Below the pieces are notes generated by a model, which saw only the letters and a program-made list of their open reading frames with translations, was not told where the DNA came from and ran no database searches. The position numbers and the translations under genes are program-made. 64,000 bases of DNA from Pedobacter paludis. GTDB lineage: Bacteria; Bacteroidota; Bacteroidia; Sphingobacteriales; Sphingobacteriaceae. The stretch is from assembly GCF_003173575.1 (NCBI RefSeq), contig NZ_QGNY01000003.1, forward strand, positions 310,001-374,000, given 5' to 3'. Shown piece by piece: positions 43,195 to 51,632 of the stretch; position 1 is the stretch's first letter, and every line of letters starts with the position of its first letter.

Positions 43195-44085
43195 TTATTT
43201 ATTGGCTGGGTCAACGAAATTTTTGGCCGCTTCGATTATTGCCAACTTGTTCTTTCTATTGTAATATCTAACAATAAAGAATATTCCGATTCCCAATACC
43301 ATCAGCATCCATAAATTGGAAATGGCGATAATAATTTCTTTAAAAAGTGTCCAGCCGTTTACAAAGGCAAGCCAAAGTCTGTTAACAAACGGGGGACGAT
43401 AATCGTAAAGATTATCATTGGCAACAATCATGGTTTTAACGGTATTGTCTTGATAGAAATTTAGCGTAATCGTGCTGAATTTTACACGACTATCAATCTG
43501 CATATTTTCGATTTTCTTATCTACGTAATCATCCTTAAGGTATAAGGAGGTTTCTACATTTGCGCCTTTTTTAGATGCTACTTTGTTAATTTTGTTAATG
43601 GCATCAACCCTGTTTACAGCTTTTAGTTTGTTGGCCAGATAAGCGATACTCTGATCATCCATTTTCATGGATTGATTGTCAACAAATACCGACATTTTTG
43701 CAATCGTGTTTGTAAAATCATCCAGCTTTTCTGATGGAACTTTGGCTACCAAATAGCCTTCTGTTCTGTACGAAGTTATTTCTTTTAATGAATCTGTAGA
43801 TTGTTTAACCTTATCGGTTTCTTGGATGGAACTTTGGATGGAGAATTCGGAAACGGTTCCACCCTGCCCTTTAATGGTTTTGCTAAGCTGTTCTTTGGTA
43901 TTCTGAACATCTTTTACTCTAAACCGCATATCTGCAGTTTTTATAATTTTATCAGCTACTGTAGTGTCGGCGGTTTCCTTTTGCAACTCGGCAGTACTTA
44001 CTGTATCGGCAGTAGCATATTTGTTTTCTCCTTTACAGCCAAATAATCCTATAATTATGGCTATAGCAATAATATTCCTTTTCAT
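43195..44085 (-). CDS. DUF4349 domain lipoprotein/membrane protein
   Basis: 296 residues with a lipoprotein signal ending GLFGC and a C-terminal TM (about 250-272). The DUF4349 core begins KIIKTADMRFRVKDVQNTKEQLSKTI and includes EGYLVAKVPSEKLDDFTNTIAKMSVFV and DSRVKFSTITLNFYQDN. Family members are envelope proteins of unknown function with a coiled-coil-like centre. Having both a lipid anchor and a C-terminal TM would hold it tightly in the inner membrane. A palindrome lies 145 nt upstream. Confidence 0.8.
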   Translation of the reverse strand: MKRNIIAIAIIIGLFGCKGENKYATADTVSTAELQKETADTTVADKIIKTADMRFRVKDVQNTKEQLSKTIKGQGGTVSEFSIQSSIQETDKVKQSTDSLKEITSYRTEGYLVAKVPSEKLDDFTNTIAKMSVFVDNQSMKMDDQSIAYLANKLKAVNRVDAINKINKVASKKGANVETSLYLKDDYVDKKIENMQIDSRVKFSTITLNFYQDNTVKTMIVANDNLYDYRPPFVNRLWLAFVNGWTLFKEIIIAISNLWMLMVLGIGIFFIVRYYNRKNKLAIIEAAKNFVDPANK

Positions 44086-44229
44086 GATTTAGTGGTTCTA
44101 AGTGTGTAATCATTTTTAAATATTATCTAATGGCCATTAGAATTTAAGCAAATTTATAATGCTGTTTTTCTATTAATACAACTAATTGATTTAGGTAACC
44201 CAATTCTGTTTTTGGTTCGCCACAACACG

Positions 44230-44254
44230 TTTAAACCTAATATTTAGGTTTAAA
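44230..44254. promoter_or_regulatory. 11-bp perfect palindrome, candidate operator
   Basis: TTTAAACCTAA, TAT spacer, TTAGGTTTAAA: an 11-bp inverted repeat in the 311-nt gap between the divergent DUF4349 and AlkB-like genes. No T-run and no adjacent gene end, so an operator is more likely than a terminator. Nothing else but the promoter at 44336 is seen in this gap. Confidence 0.45.
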
Positions 44255-44335
44255 ATTAATAGTCTAAAAAAATTCTCCACAAGAGATTTTGGCTTTCTTA
44301 CCTACAATTATGAGTGTAAAAAAAAACTCTCAACA

Positions 44336-44367
44336 TTTGAAATACTAAAAATTTTAGCATAAATTTG
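44336..44367 (+). promoter_or_regulatory. promoter of the AlkB-like gene
   Basis: TTTG at 44336-44339, 20-nt spacer, and exact -7 box TAAATTTG at 44360-44367. Predicted leader about 24 nt before the ATG at 44397. Confidence 0.65.
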
Positions 44368-44396
44368 TTGGTCGGTTTATATTATGCTGGAGAAGA

Positions 44397-45026
44397 ATGG
44401 AACAGTTAAGCTTTTTTGCATTTTCTGGGCAATCGAGCGGTTTGCCAAAATCGGTTTTAGATTATCAGGCAGGATTTATTCCGAAGTGCGAAAGTGATTT
44501 AATATTTGAAAAATTAATTGCGAATACTCCTTGGCAACAGCGTACGGTAAAAATGTACGATAAGGAAGTAATTACCCCTCGCTTAACAGCCTGGTATGGC
44601 GATGCAGATCAGATAGATTATACATCAGTTGGAAAAACCCAGCCTTTGGCATGGACAAAAGAATTATTGGCTTTAAAAGAAAAAGTCGAACCATTGGCTG
44701 GCATTTCCTTTAATAGTGTTTTACTAAATTATTACCGTGATGGACGAGATTCAGTTGCTTGGCATAGCGATAATGAAACCGTAATGGGTTCGCACACAAT
44801 TATTGCTTCGGTTTCTTTTGGTCAGGTGCGGAGCTTTGATATTCGACTTAAAACCGATCATAAACAAAAGTATTCCGTTAGGCTAGAACATGGCTCGCTC
44901 CTATTAATGAAAGGCGATTTGCAAACCAAATGGGACCATCGAATTGCAAAATCTACATTGCCAATGCATGCCCGAATAAATTTGACCTTTCGCCGAATTA
45001 TTGCACCATCTTTAAATCCAATTTAA
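44397..45026 (+). CDS. AlkB-like 2OG-Fe(II) dioxygenase
   Basis: 209 residues of the AlkB family, closer to the ALKBH2/3-like group than to E. coli AlkB. Iron ligands H123 and D125 in AWHSDNE, H181 in WDHRIAKS; 2-oxoglutarate-binding RINLTFR (R193-R199). Expected to remove alkyl lesions (1-meA, 3-meC) from DNA by oxidation. A clear promoter is present. Its stop shares one base with the next ATG (TAATG), so they form a coupled pair. No ada or alkA is seen nearby. Confidence 0.9.
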   Translation: MEQLSFFAFSGQSSGLPKSVLDYQAGFIPKCESDLIFEKLIANTPWQQRTVKMYDKEVITPRLTAWYGDADQIDYTSVGKTQPLAWTKELLALKEKVEPLAGISFNSVLLNYYRDGRDSVAWHSDNETVMGSHTIIASVSFGQVRSFDIRLKTDHKQKYSVRLEHGSLLLMKGDLQTKWDHRIAKSTLPMHARINLTFRRIIAPSLNPI

Positions 45027-45478
45027 TGATTAAACTTAATTATCTGCTAGAAAAGCAAAACGAACCTTATGCATTTACAAATTATGTTTTGGTGCAAAAT
45101 CAAAGCAATGAACCTTTTTTGATTTTGGATGATGACGAAATTATCTGCACCATTGATGAAATAGAAGGCGAATGGAAATCGCTTTCCGAAAGCTTAATAG
45201 ATCAGGCTACAATTTTATCCATTGGAAAATTTATCGATAGCCAGCTTTATAGGCGCTTGCCTACAGAATTTAAAAAGCATTGGCCGGGTTGGATAGAAGA
45301 AGTAATTGTACAAAGCGATGAAGTTTATTTATTGGTAACCAAAACGGATATTGCCTTTGAACGTTTCGAAAAAATTTTTAGGAACTATATTAAAGGTTTG
45401 GTTAAGGAAGAATGGCAGATTACATTTAAGGTTTACAATGCCAATTTCAGCGCAAATTTTGAGGTAATAATTAATTAG
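45026..45478 (+). CDS. hypothetical protein coupled to the AlkB-like gene
   Basis: 150 residues from MIKLNYLLEKQNEPYAFTNYVLVQ, taking the ATG in the TAATG overlap; a longer frame inside the AlkB gene is a shadow. Not recognised. Soluble, acidic (ILDDDEIICTIDEIEGEWKSL), with LPTEFKKHWPGWIEEVIVQSDEVYLLV and a terminal beta strand. The 1-nt overlap suggests a function linked with the dioxygenase, but none is known to me. A terminator follows. Confidence 0.6.
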   Translation: MIKLNYLLEKQNEPYAFTNYVLVQNQSNEPFLILDDDEIICTIDEIEGEWKSLSESLIDQATILSIGKFIDSQLYRRLPTEFKKHWPGWIEEVIVQSDEVYLLVTKTDIAFERFEKIFRNYIKGLVKEEWQITFKVYNANFSANFEVIIN

Positions 45479-45493
45479 GTAATCCAATAAAAA

Positions 45494-45515
45494 AAGCCTG
45501 CTTACAGGCAGGCTT
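45494..45515. terminator. hairpin after the AlkB-like operon
   Basis: 8-bp stem AAGCCTGC / GCAGGCTT with a TTACAG loop, 15 nt after the stop. It is preceded by A9, which gives a T-run on the minus strand, where it could end a small opposite gene. The plus side has only TAGTATTTT. Confidence 0.5.
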
Positions 45516-45540
45516 AGTATTTTATAACAAGAGGTAAAAT

Positions 45541-45642
45541 TTAATGTTGATTTCCAGAACCATCCGTTTGATAAGCACCAATATCACTACCTGGGGCTGT
45601 AATTTTCGCACCAAAACTTCCAGTAGTTTTAACAGCCACCAT
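45541..45642 (-). CDS. possible 33-aa small protein or gene remnant
   Basis: Frame MVAVKTTGSFGAKITAPGS...DIGAYQTDGSGNQH ends at TAA 45541-45543. Upstream in the same frame codons continue as LILALFKASSLGHNKSKTDFSP to a stop near 45723, with only a TTG as earlier start. Composition (Gly, Thr, Ser) looks protein-like, and the A9-flanked hairpin at 45494 would terminate it on this strand. I cannot assign a family. It could be the end of a decayed gene. Confidence 0.3.
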   Translation of the reverse strand: MVAVKTTGSFGAKITAPGSDIGAYQTDGSGNQH

Positions 45643-45730
45643 CGGCGAAAAGTCTGTTTTGCTTTTGTTATGCCCCAGAGAGCTTGCTTTAAATAAGGCT
45701 AAAATTAAACACGTAACCAAGTATTCTGGT

Positions 45731-45738
45731 TAGCTTTG
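45731..45738 (+). promoter_or_regulatory. -7 box of GNAT gene (candidate leaderless)
   Basis: Exact TAGCTTTG is separated from the ATG at 45746 by 7 nt. No clear -33 element is seen. Confidence 0.45.
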
Positions 45739-45745
45739 CATACCA

Positions 45746-46192
45746 ATGGAGAACTTTAAGCTTTATGTACCCAATTTATCAGATTATCCAGCATTAATTT
45801 CCTTATGGGAATCTTCTGTTCGGGCTACGCACCATTTTTTATCAGAAGCTGATATTCAATCGTACAAAAAACTGATCTTCAATACATATTTAGATCAGGT
45901 TGAATTGTTTTGCCTTAAGCACGACAATGAAATTATTGGCTTCATGGGTTTATCCGAAGATTTTCTACAAATGCTTTTTATTCATCCAAACTTTAGAGGA
46001 AAGGGTGTAGGCAAACAGTTGATCAGCTTTGCGATAAAAAACAAAAACATAACCAAGGTTGATGTAAATGAACAGAACAAACAGGCTTTTGGATTTTACA
46101 AACATTTAGGCTTTCAGGTTACCGACCGTTATGAACATGATGCTGTGGGCAAACCCTATCCAATTTTATCGATGGAATTAAGGAAAAATTAA
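45746..46192 (+). CDS. GNAT family N-acetyltransferase
   Basis: 148 residues of the Acetyltransf_1/10 type. Acetyl-CoA loop as FRGKGVGKQLISFA (R-G-K-G-V-G-K), preceded by EIIGFMGLSEDFLQMLFIHPN and followed by VDVNEQNKQAFGFYKHLGFQV. Resembles the YjaB-like GNATs (LWESSVRATHHFLSEADI at the N-terminus fits). Substrate unknown. Cytoplasmic, single gene. Confidence 0.88.
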   Translation: MENFKLYVPNLSDYPALISLWESSVRATHHFLSEADIQSYKKLIFNTYLDQVELFCLKHDNEIIGFMGLSEDFLQMLFIHPNFRGKGVGKQLISFAIKNKNITKVDVNEQNKQAFGFYKHLGFQVTDRYEHDAVGKPYPILSMELRKN

Positions 46193-46330
46193 TTTTTCGA
46201 TCATCAATTTTGCCTTTAACTTAATTTTAACACTTTAATCGAGTCAATTCTGCCATTCGTAGATTCAAGGCACAATTTTGTCTTTATTGATAATAATTTC
46301 CCGTCTTTATTAATTAACGATTTAAAACAG

Positions 46331-48259
46331 ATGAGGTTATTTAAATTTTTACCGGCTATAATCGGCTTTGCCATTCTTTCTTTAAACTTGGTCTCCTGCA
46401 AGAAAAGCGATTCGACTGATGATGAAAGCACCACAACTGAAACTACAACGAGTTACGGAACCATTGTAACGAATACTAAAGACACTACAGTAGCAAACGC
46501 AGTATTAATTACTTATGCAAATAATGTAGCAACTGTAACCAATCCTTATGCAAGCAGCGGCGTTTCTGTTGCAAATGCAAATGGAATTGTAACCATCACA
46601 TCAACCATCCCAAGTACAGAGGTAAATTATGTAGTTTCTGGCAGTACATCAAGTGGAGCAGTAAAAATTTACAGCGATTATAAATTTGGATTGGTATTAA
46701 ACGGAGCAGACATCATCAGTAAAGATGGGCCTGCAATTAATATCCAATCGGGTAAAAAAGCAACCGTAACCTTGGTGGGCGCTACCAATAATCGTTTAAT
46801 TGATGGCACAACCTATACCGCAAACGGAACGGAAGATATGAAAGGGACATTGTTCAGCAATGGTCAGTTAATTTTTACCGGTAACGGAAGATTAATTGTA
46901 AAAGGAAATTATAAGCACGCCATTTGTAGCGATGATTATGTTGATGTTAAAGGCGGAACGATAACCGTTACCGGAGCGGTATCAGACGGCATTCATGCCA
47001 ACGATTATTTCACCATGGAAGGCGGTTCTTTAAACATAACTTCTGCTGGAGATGGAATTGAAGCGGAGGAAGGATATATTCAAACTACAGCAGGAACAAT
47101 TGTAATTAACAGTGTTGATGATGGAATTTCTGCTTCTTATGAAGGTACGGATACCAGCATAGATCCCTCAGTAAAAATTAATGGTGGTACACTAACCATT
47201 ACCACTACTGGCGAAAAAGGGATGGGAGTAAAAAGCGAAGGTGCAACCACCATAAACACAACGGATGCCATAAAGATTACCGTTTCGGGCAAGGGCGCAA
47301 AAGGATTAGCCAGTGGAAAAGATTTTACCATAACCAACGCAAACCTTAATATTACCACCTCGGGAGATGCTTTTTACGACACGGCTGATAAAGATATTTC
47401 CTCGGCATCGGGCATTAAAAGTGGGGGCAATTTTAAAATGGATAAAGGCACTGTAACCATCACCAGCTCGGGTAGCGGTGGTAAAGGCATTAACGCAGAT
47501 GGCACCTTGATTATTAATGATGGAATTATTACCGTGACTACATCAGGCGGTGTTTTTACCTATGGATCAGAAGATACATCAGCAAAAGCCATCAAAAGCG
47601 ATGGCGATTTAACCATTAACGGCGGAAATATTTCTGTAAAAACTACGGGAAAAGATGCTGAAGGGATTGAAAGCAAAACCATACTAACCATAAATGGAGG
47701 AACGATCGTATCCTTGGCTTACGATGACGGCTTAAACGCATCTAAACAAATTGTAATTAACGGTGGAAATATTTATTGTTACAGTACCACAAATGATGGC
47801 ATCGACTCGAACGGAACCATGACCATTACAGGCGGATTAATCATTTCTTCGGGCACTACTGCGCCAGAAGAAGGTTTCGATTGCGACAACAATACTTTTA
47901 AAATTACTGGAGGAACCTTAATTGGTGTTGGTGGCGCAACGAGTAATCCAACTACAAGTGTAACTACACAAAGGGCGGTTATATTAAGTACAACTGCTAC
48001 GGCAGATCAAATTGTACATGTAGAATCCTCAACAGGGGCGGAAGTATTTACGTTTAAAGTGCCAAGAGCATATTCTAAACTAACCATGTTATTTAGCATG
48101 CCAGGCCTAACAGCGAATACAAGTTACTCAGTTTATACAGGTGGTAGTTTAACTGGAGGCACTAGCTTTTATGGCTTATACACAGGTGCTACGTATACAA
48201 AAGCATCAACGGCAACAACATTTACTACAAGTTCTATCCTGACCAATGTGAGCAAATAA
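46331..48259 (+). CDS. carbohydrate-binding domain (DUF4353) beta-helix lipoprotein
   Basis: 642 residues. Lipoprotein signal with Cys23 ([15 protein letters not shown]); the acidic run after Cys is like the surface-export signal known for Bacteroidota lipoproteins. The rest is a right-handed parallel beta-helix of DUF4353 type, with turns such as [57 protein letters not shown] and [19 protein letters not shown] (D-G-I at each turn). A C-terminal domain (about 545-642) is beta-rich. Family members are thought to bind or process carbohydrate but no enzyme site is identifiable. Probably surface exposed. Confidence 0.82.
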   Translation: MRLFKFLPAIIGFAILSLNLVSCKKSDSTDDESTTTETTTSYGTIVTNTKDTTVANAVLITYANNVATVTNPYASSGVSVANANGIVTITSTIPSTEVNYVVSGSTSSGAVKIYSDYKFGLVLNGADIISKDGPAINIQSGKKATVTLVGATNNRLIDGTTYTANGTEDMKGTLFSNGQLIFTGNGRLIVKGNYKHAICSDDYVDVKGGTITVTGAVSDGIHANDYFTMEGGSLNITSAGDGIEAEEGYIQTTAGTIVINSVDDGISASYEGTDTSIDPSVKINGGTLTITTTGEKGMGVKSEGATTINTTDAIKITVSGKGAKGLASGKDFTITNANLNITTSGDAFYDTADKDISSASGIKSGGNFKMDKGTVTITSSGSGGKGINADGTLIINDGIITVTTSGGVFTYGSEDTSAKAIKSDGDLTINGGNISVKTTGKDAEGIESKTILTINGGTIVSLAYDDGLNASKQIVINGGNIYCYSTTNDGIDSNGTMTITGGLIISSGTTAPEEGFDCDNNTFKITGGTLIGVGGATSNPTTSVTTQRAVILSTTATADQIVHVESSTGAEVFTFKVPRAYSKLTMLFSMPGLTANTSYSVYTGGSLTGGTSFYGLYTGATYTKASTATTFTTSSILTNVSK

Positions 48260-48280
48260 TTCAGATAAATTTTATTGAAA

Positions 48281-48411
48281 GAGACCGTATCATAAATCTC
48301 AATTGTCACCCTAAGCCTGTCGAAGGAATAATAAAAATGTATTTCAAGCATTTCGACAAGCGCAATGTGATAAATCGATGGGAAAATCAATTTATGATAC
48401 GCCTCTTTTTT
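48281..48411 (+). terminator. terminator-like stem with a REP element in its loop
   Basis: Outer arms GTATCATAAAT (48287-48297) and ATTTATGATAC (48390-48400) pair perfectly and extend to GAG...CTC, followed by CTTTTTTT. Inside lies REP-like copy B: GTCACCCTAAGCCTGTCGAA (48305-48324) against TTTCGACAAGCGCAATGTGA (48351-48370). It stands 21 nt after the beta-helix gene. The rest of the gap to 48527 is AT-rich with no gene. Confidence 0.55.
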
Positions 48412-48527
48412 TAAACGTTTTAACAAGTTAATTCAATAATCGCTTTATGTAATCATTTCATTAAGCAGTTTTCAATCTCATTAATTTCCGTAATTTTAAG
48501 CGATTAATTGCTCAATCGTTTAAATAC

Positions 48528-50789
48528 GTGAAAACCATAACCAAACCATTCCTCTATATTTTATTGATGTTTTTCTGTTTCAGCTTTACAAATGCTGAGG
48601 CTCAAAAACCCGATATCACTTATGCTAGTCCACAAACTTATGTAATGGGCACAACCATTTCACCTCTTGTTCCAACCAATCAAGGTGGCACTGTTCCAGC
48701 CAATATTTACAGGCAGGTAAGCACTTTTGCAGGGAGTGGGGCAAGTTCATCGGGCAATGGCACAGGTACGAGTGCGAGTTTTAATCTTCCATCGGGTATT
48801 GGCTTAGATGCAAACAGCAATATTTACATCTGTGATTTCGGTAGTGGGGCAATAAGAAAAGTAACTCCAGCGGGTGTAGTTACGACCATTGGCAACGCAA
48901 CTGATCCGACGGGATTAACTGCTGATGATGCCGGAAATGTATTTGTTTCGAGCTCTTGGGATAAAGTAATTTATAAGATAACGCCTGCTGGAGTAAAAAC
49001 TGTTTTTGCATCAGGGTTTTCAAATCCTGGGGGATTGAATTTTGACGGCGCTGGAAATTTATATGTTGCCGATCAGGGCAGTAATCAAATCAAAATGATT
49101 TCACCAAGTGGCGCATTAACGATAGTTGCCGGAACCGGACAAGCTTCTTCATTAGATGGAAATGCAAATGTTGCAACTTTTAATCGGCCAGATGGTGTAG
49201 CTGTAGATAATCAATTTAATATTTATGTAGCAGATGCAGGCAACAATAAAATAAGAAAAATTACGCCCGCTGGCCTGGTTAGTACTTTTGCAGGAAGCGG
49301 TACACCCGGAAGTGTTGATGGCAATGGAACTAGTGCCAGACTTTATTACCCAACGGGAATAACCATCGACCCAAACAACATTCTCTATGTAGCTGATTAT
49401 CGAAACTATCAGGTTAGAAAAATAACACCTAATGGCGAAGTAAGTACTTTAGCCGGTGGCGGAAATATTGGCAGTACGAATGGTGTTGGAAAAGGTGCCA
49501 GTTTTAATAGCCCTATAATGCTTGCTTTTGATAAACTTGGCAACTTGTTTGTAACCGATTTTAACAATAACCTAATTAGAAAAATAAGCTTAACAGGTTA
49601 TACCATTGATAGATTGCTTCCAAACGGATTAACATTTGATGCCACTACTGGAATCATTTCTGGCATGCCAACCGAAACCTGGACTAAAACAAATTATGTA
49701 ATTACTGCATACAATTTGTATGGAAGTGCTTCAGAAACGGTAAGCATTGAGGTGGTTTCGGCAAGTAAAATTGTTTTTGATGAAATTCCGACAGCCAACA
49801 TTTGTGAACCAGATTTTGATCCAGGCGCCATTAGTGGCATGCCGATTACCTACTCCAGTAGTAATTTGCAGGTAGCAACAATTGTTGCCGGCAAAATTCA
49901 CATTATAGCGCCGGGTATCACTACAATTACGGCTTCGAATGGTATCGAAACCGCAACTCAAAATTTTGTAGTGTCCGATTTCCAAAAACCTTTTGCCGTA
50001 ATAACTGCCGATGCAACAAAGGCTTGCCAAGGCGTAAAAATAACTTTTAGGGCAATTGTAACCAGTGCTGGCGCTAATCCCAGTTTTAACTGGTTTGTAA
50101 ATGGTGTAAATATCAACATTAATGCATCAACATTTTCTACGGTTGATGCTAGGGATGGAGATTTAGTAACCTGCCAAATCATAAATACAGATTATTGCAT
50201 ACCTGTAATTTCGGATATCTCAAACCAAATCAGACTCAGCATTGAAGAATATACAACACCAACCGTTGAGATTACTCCCTCTACAGTAGAACCTATCTGC
50301 CCCGGTTTACCGATTTCCTTTATAGCAACGCCAACTTCTAATTCAATATCTACACCTACGTACGAATGGTTGGTTAACAATAAAAACACTGGTATCACCG
50401 AAAGCACTTTCACTTCATCAACTTTAAACAATAATGATGTGGTAACGGTAAAAATGCAAACCGAAAATGCATGTACAACCAATCCAATTACCTATTCAAA
50501 TCCAATTACAGTTGCCATTAGAAACGATTGCGAAATTTTGGTTCGCAATTCATTTACGCCAAATGGCGATGGTGTTAACGATTTTTGGCACATTAATGCC
50601 GTTAGTGATGATGCTTTGATTAAGGTTTTTAACCGGAACGGTTTAATCATTTACCAATCTATTGGCTATAAAACACCATGGGATGGAAATATAAATGGCA
50701 AATCGGTACCTGTTGGCACCTACTATTATTTAATTATTTCAGAAAAGGGAACCAAAAAAGATTCTGGCTCTGTTACCATTTTAAGATAG
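48528..50789 (+). CDS. NHL-repeat protein with type B T9SS sorting domain
   Basis: 753 residues from GTG. Signal peptide ends NAEAQ. Residues ~60-350 are about six NHL propeller blades (for example GIGLDANSNIYICDFGSGAIRKVTPAG, GVAVDNQFNIYVADAGNNKIRKITPAG, quoted in family form). Next come an Ig-like putative (He_PIG/BIG2) region with GLTFDATTGIISGMP, Ig-like domains with conserved Cys, and a C-terminal gliding-motility CHU_C domain: NSFTPNGDGVNDFWHINA to SVTILR. The last is the type B signal for type IX secretion, so the protein is exported to the surface or medium. Function is probably adhesion or binding. Confidence 0.88.
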   Translation: MKTITKPFLYILLMFFCFSFTNAEAQKPDITYASPQTYVMGTTISPLVPTNQGGTVPANIYRQVSTFAGSGASSSGNGTGTSASFNLPSGIGLDANSNIYICDFGSGAIRKVTPAGVVTTIGNATDPTGLTADDAGNVFVSSSWDKVIYKITPAGVKTVFASGFSNPGGLNFDGAGNLYVADQGSNQIKMISPSGALTIVAGTGQASSLDGNANVATFNRPDGVAVDNQFNIYVADAGNNKIRKITPAGLVSTFAGSGTPGSVDGNGTSARLYYPTGITIDPNNILYVADYRNYQVRKITPNGEVSTLAGGGNIGSTNGVGKGASFNSPIMLAFDKLGNLFVTDFNNNLIRKISLTGYTIDRLLPNGLTFDATTGIISGMPTETWTKTNYVITAYNLYGSASETVSIEVVSASKIVFDEIPTANICEPDFDPGAISGMPITYSSSNLQVATIVAGKIHIIAPGITTITASNGIETATQNFVVSDFQKPFAVITADATKACQGVKITFRAIVTSAGANPSFNWFVNGVNININASTFSTVDARDGDLVTCQIINTDYCIPVISDISNQIRLSIEEYTTPTVEITPSTVEPICPGLPISFIATPTSNSISTPTYEWLVNNKNTGITESTFTSSTLNNNDVVTVKMQTENACTTNPITYSNPITVAIRNDCEILVRNSFTPNGDGVNDFWHINAVSDDALIKVFNRNGLIIYQSIGYKTPWDGNINGKSVPVGTYYYLIISEKGTKKDSGSVTILR

Positions 50790-50790
50790 G

Positions 50791-51594
50791 CTATGCAATT
50801 TTTGAGGGTGCCATTCCGTATGCTTTCTTAAAGGCGAAGGAAAAATGTGAAAGATCTTTAAAACCAACTTCAAGATATACATCAGTTGATTTCCATCCCT
50901 TTTCTTTAATAAGATAGTACGCATCATTTAGTCGCTTTTGTTGGAGCCATCTATTTGGAGACGTGTTATAAATTTTCTCGAAATCTCTTTTAAATGTAGC
51001 CAAGCTTCTCCCCGTTAAATAGGCAAAACGGCTAATATCAACATTAAATTTATAGTGCGCATTCATGTATGCTTCCAAGTCTATTTTCCCTGGTTCCGTG
51101 AAATCGAAAAGTATATTTTTAATCTCAGGATTGGTTTGAAGCAGAATCATAACAGCTTCCTTAACTTTTAGGTTGGTAAGCATGCTATTCAGTTCATTTA
51201 CGCCATCTAAATAAGGCTTTAAAGAATCTATATAATTGGTAAAAAGTGTATTCGGTTTCAAAAGCAGCGAATTAATTTCAGGCTCGGGATGATCCATTGT
51301 TAAATTAAATTCCTCGCTGATGCTGTGTAATGTTGCCTGATCAATTGAGATGGAAACAGAACGGTATTCGCCACCATCAGCTGGCGGGTATTTTGTATAA
51401 CGAGCCAATTGGTTGCGTCTGAAAAATCTAAAATCGCCTGGCTTAAAAACGAATTTTTGTCCGCCAATAAACATTTCAGAAATCCCAGCAATGATGTACC
51501 CGAAATTATGGCTTTCAATAAACTGTTCGCCTTCACTGCTTTTTTGCGAGTAACAGGAATATAAAATATTAGGACGTTTTTTTTCTTCTTGCAT
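50791..51594 (-). CDS. AraC family transcriptional regulator
   Basis: 267 residues. The N-terminal cupin-like sensor (FGYIIAGISEMFIGGQKFVFKPGDFRFFRRNQLARY) is followed by a double helix-turn-helix: FAYLTGRSLATFKRDFEKIYNTSPNRWLQQKRLNDA and STDVYLEVGFKDLSHFSFAFKKAYGMAPSK (in parts). The second HTH is the conserved GF-x-D/S-SHFS-x-FK signature. The inducer is unknown; the neighbouring SDR on the far side of the repeat array may be a target. The -7 box lies 6 nt before the ATG. Stop is one base from the converging NHL gene. Confidence 0.9.
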   Translation of the reverse strand: MQEEKKRPNILYSCYSQKSSEGEQFIESHNFGYIIAGISEMFIGGQKFVFKPGDFRFFRRNQLARYTKYPPADGGEYRSVSISIDQATLHSISEEFNLTMDHPEPEINSLLLKPNTLFTNYIDSLKPYLDGVNELNSMLTNLKVKEAVMILLQTNPEIKNILFDFTEPGKIDLEAYMNAHYKFNVDISRFAYLTGRSLATFKRDFEKIYNTSPNRWLQQKRLNDAYYLIKEKGWKSTDVYLEVGFKDLSHFSFAFKKAYGMAPSKIA

Positions 51595-51600
51595 CTAAAT

Positions 51601-51608
51601 CAAATTTA
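51601..51608 (-). promoter_or_regulatory. -7 box of the AraC-type gene (candidate leaderless)
   Basis: Minus-strand TAAATTTG, exact consensus, ends 6 nt before the ATG at 51594. The palindrome array begins only 25 bp further upstream. Confidence 0.5.
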
Positions 51609-51632
51609 TAAAATAATGGGTAATACTTGATC

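Noticed and set aside
44930..45025. Extended start for the gene downstream of the AlkB-like gene
   Set aside because: It lies within the AlkB-like coding region, and the TAATG overlap offers a normal coupled start.
49731..50030. 99-codon minus-strand frame inside the NHL-repeat gene
   Set aside because: Shadow of a real gene; Cys- and Asn-rich, no start context.
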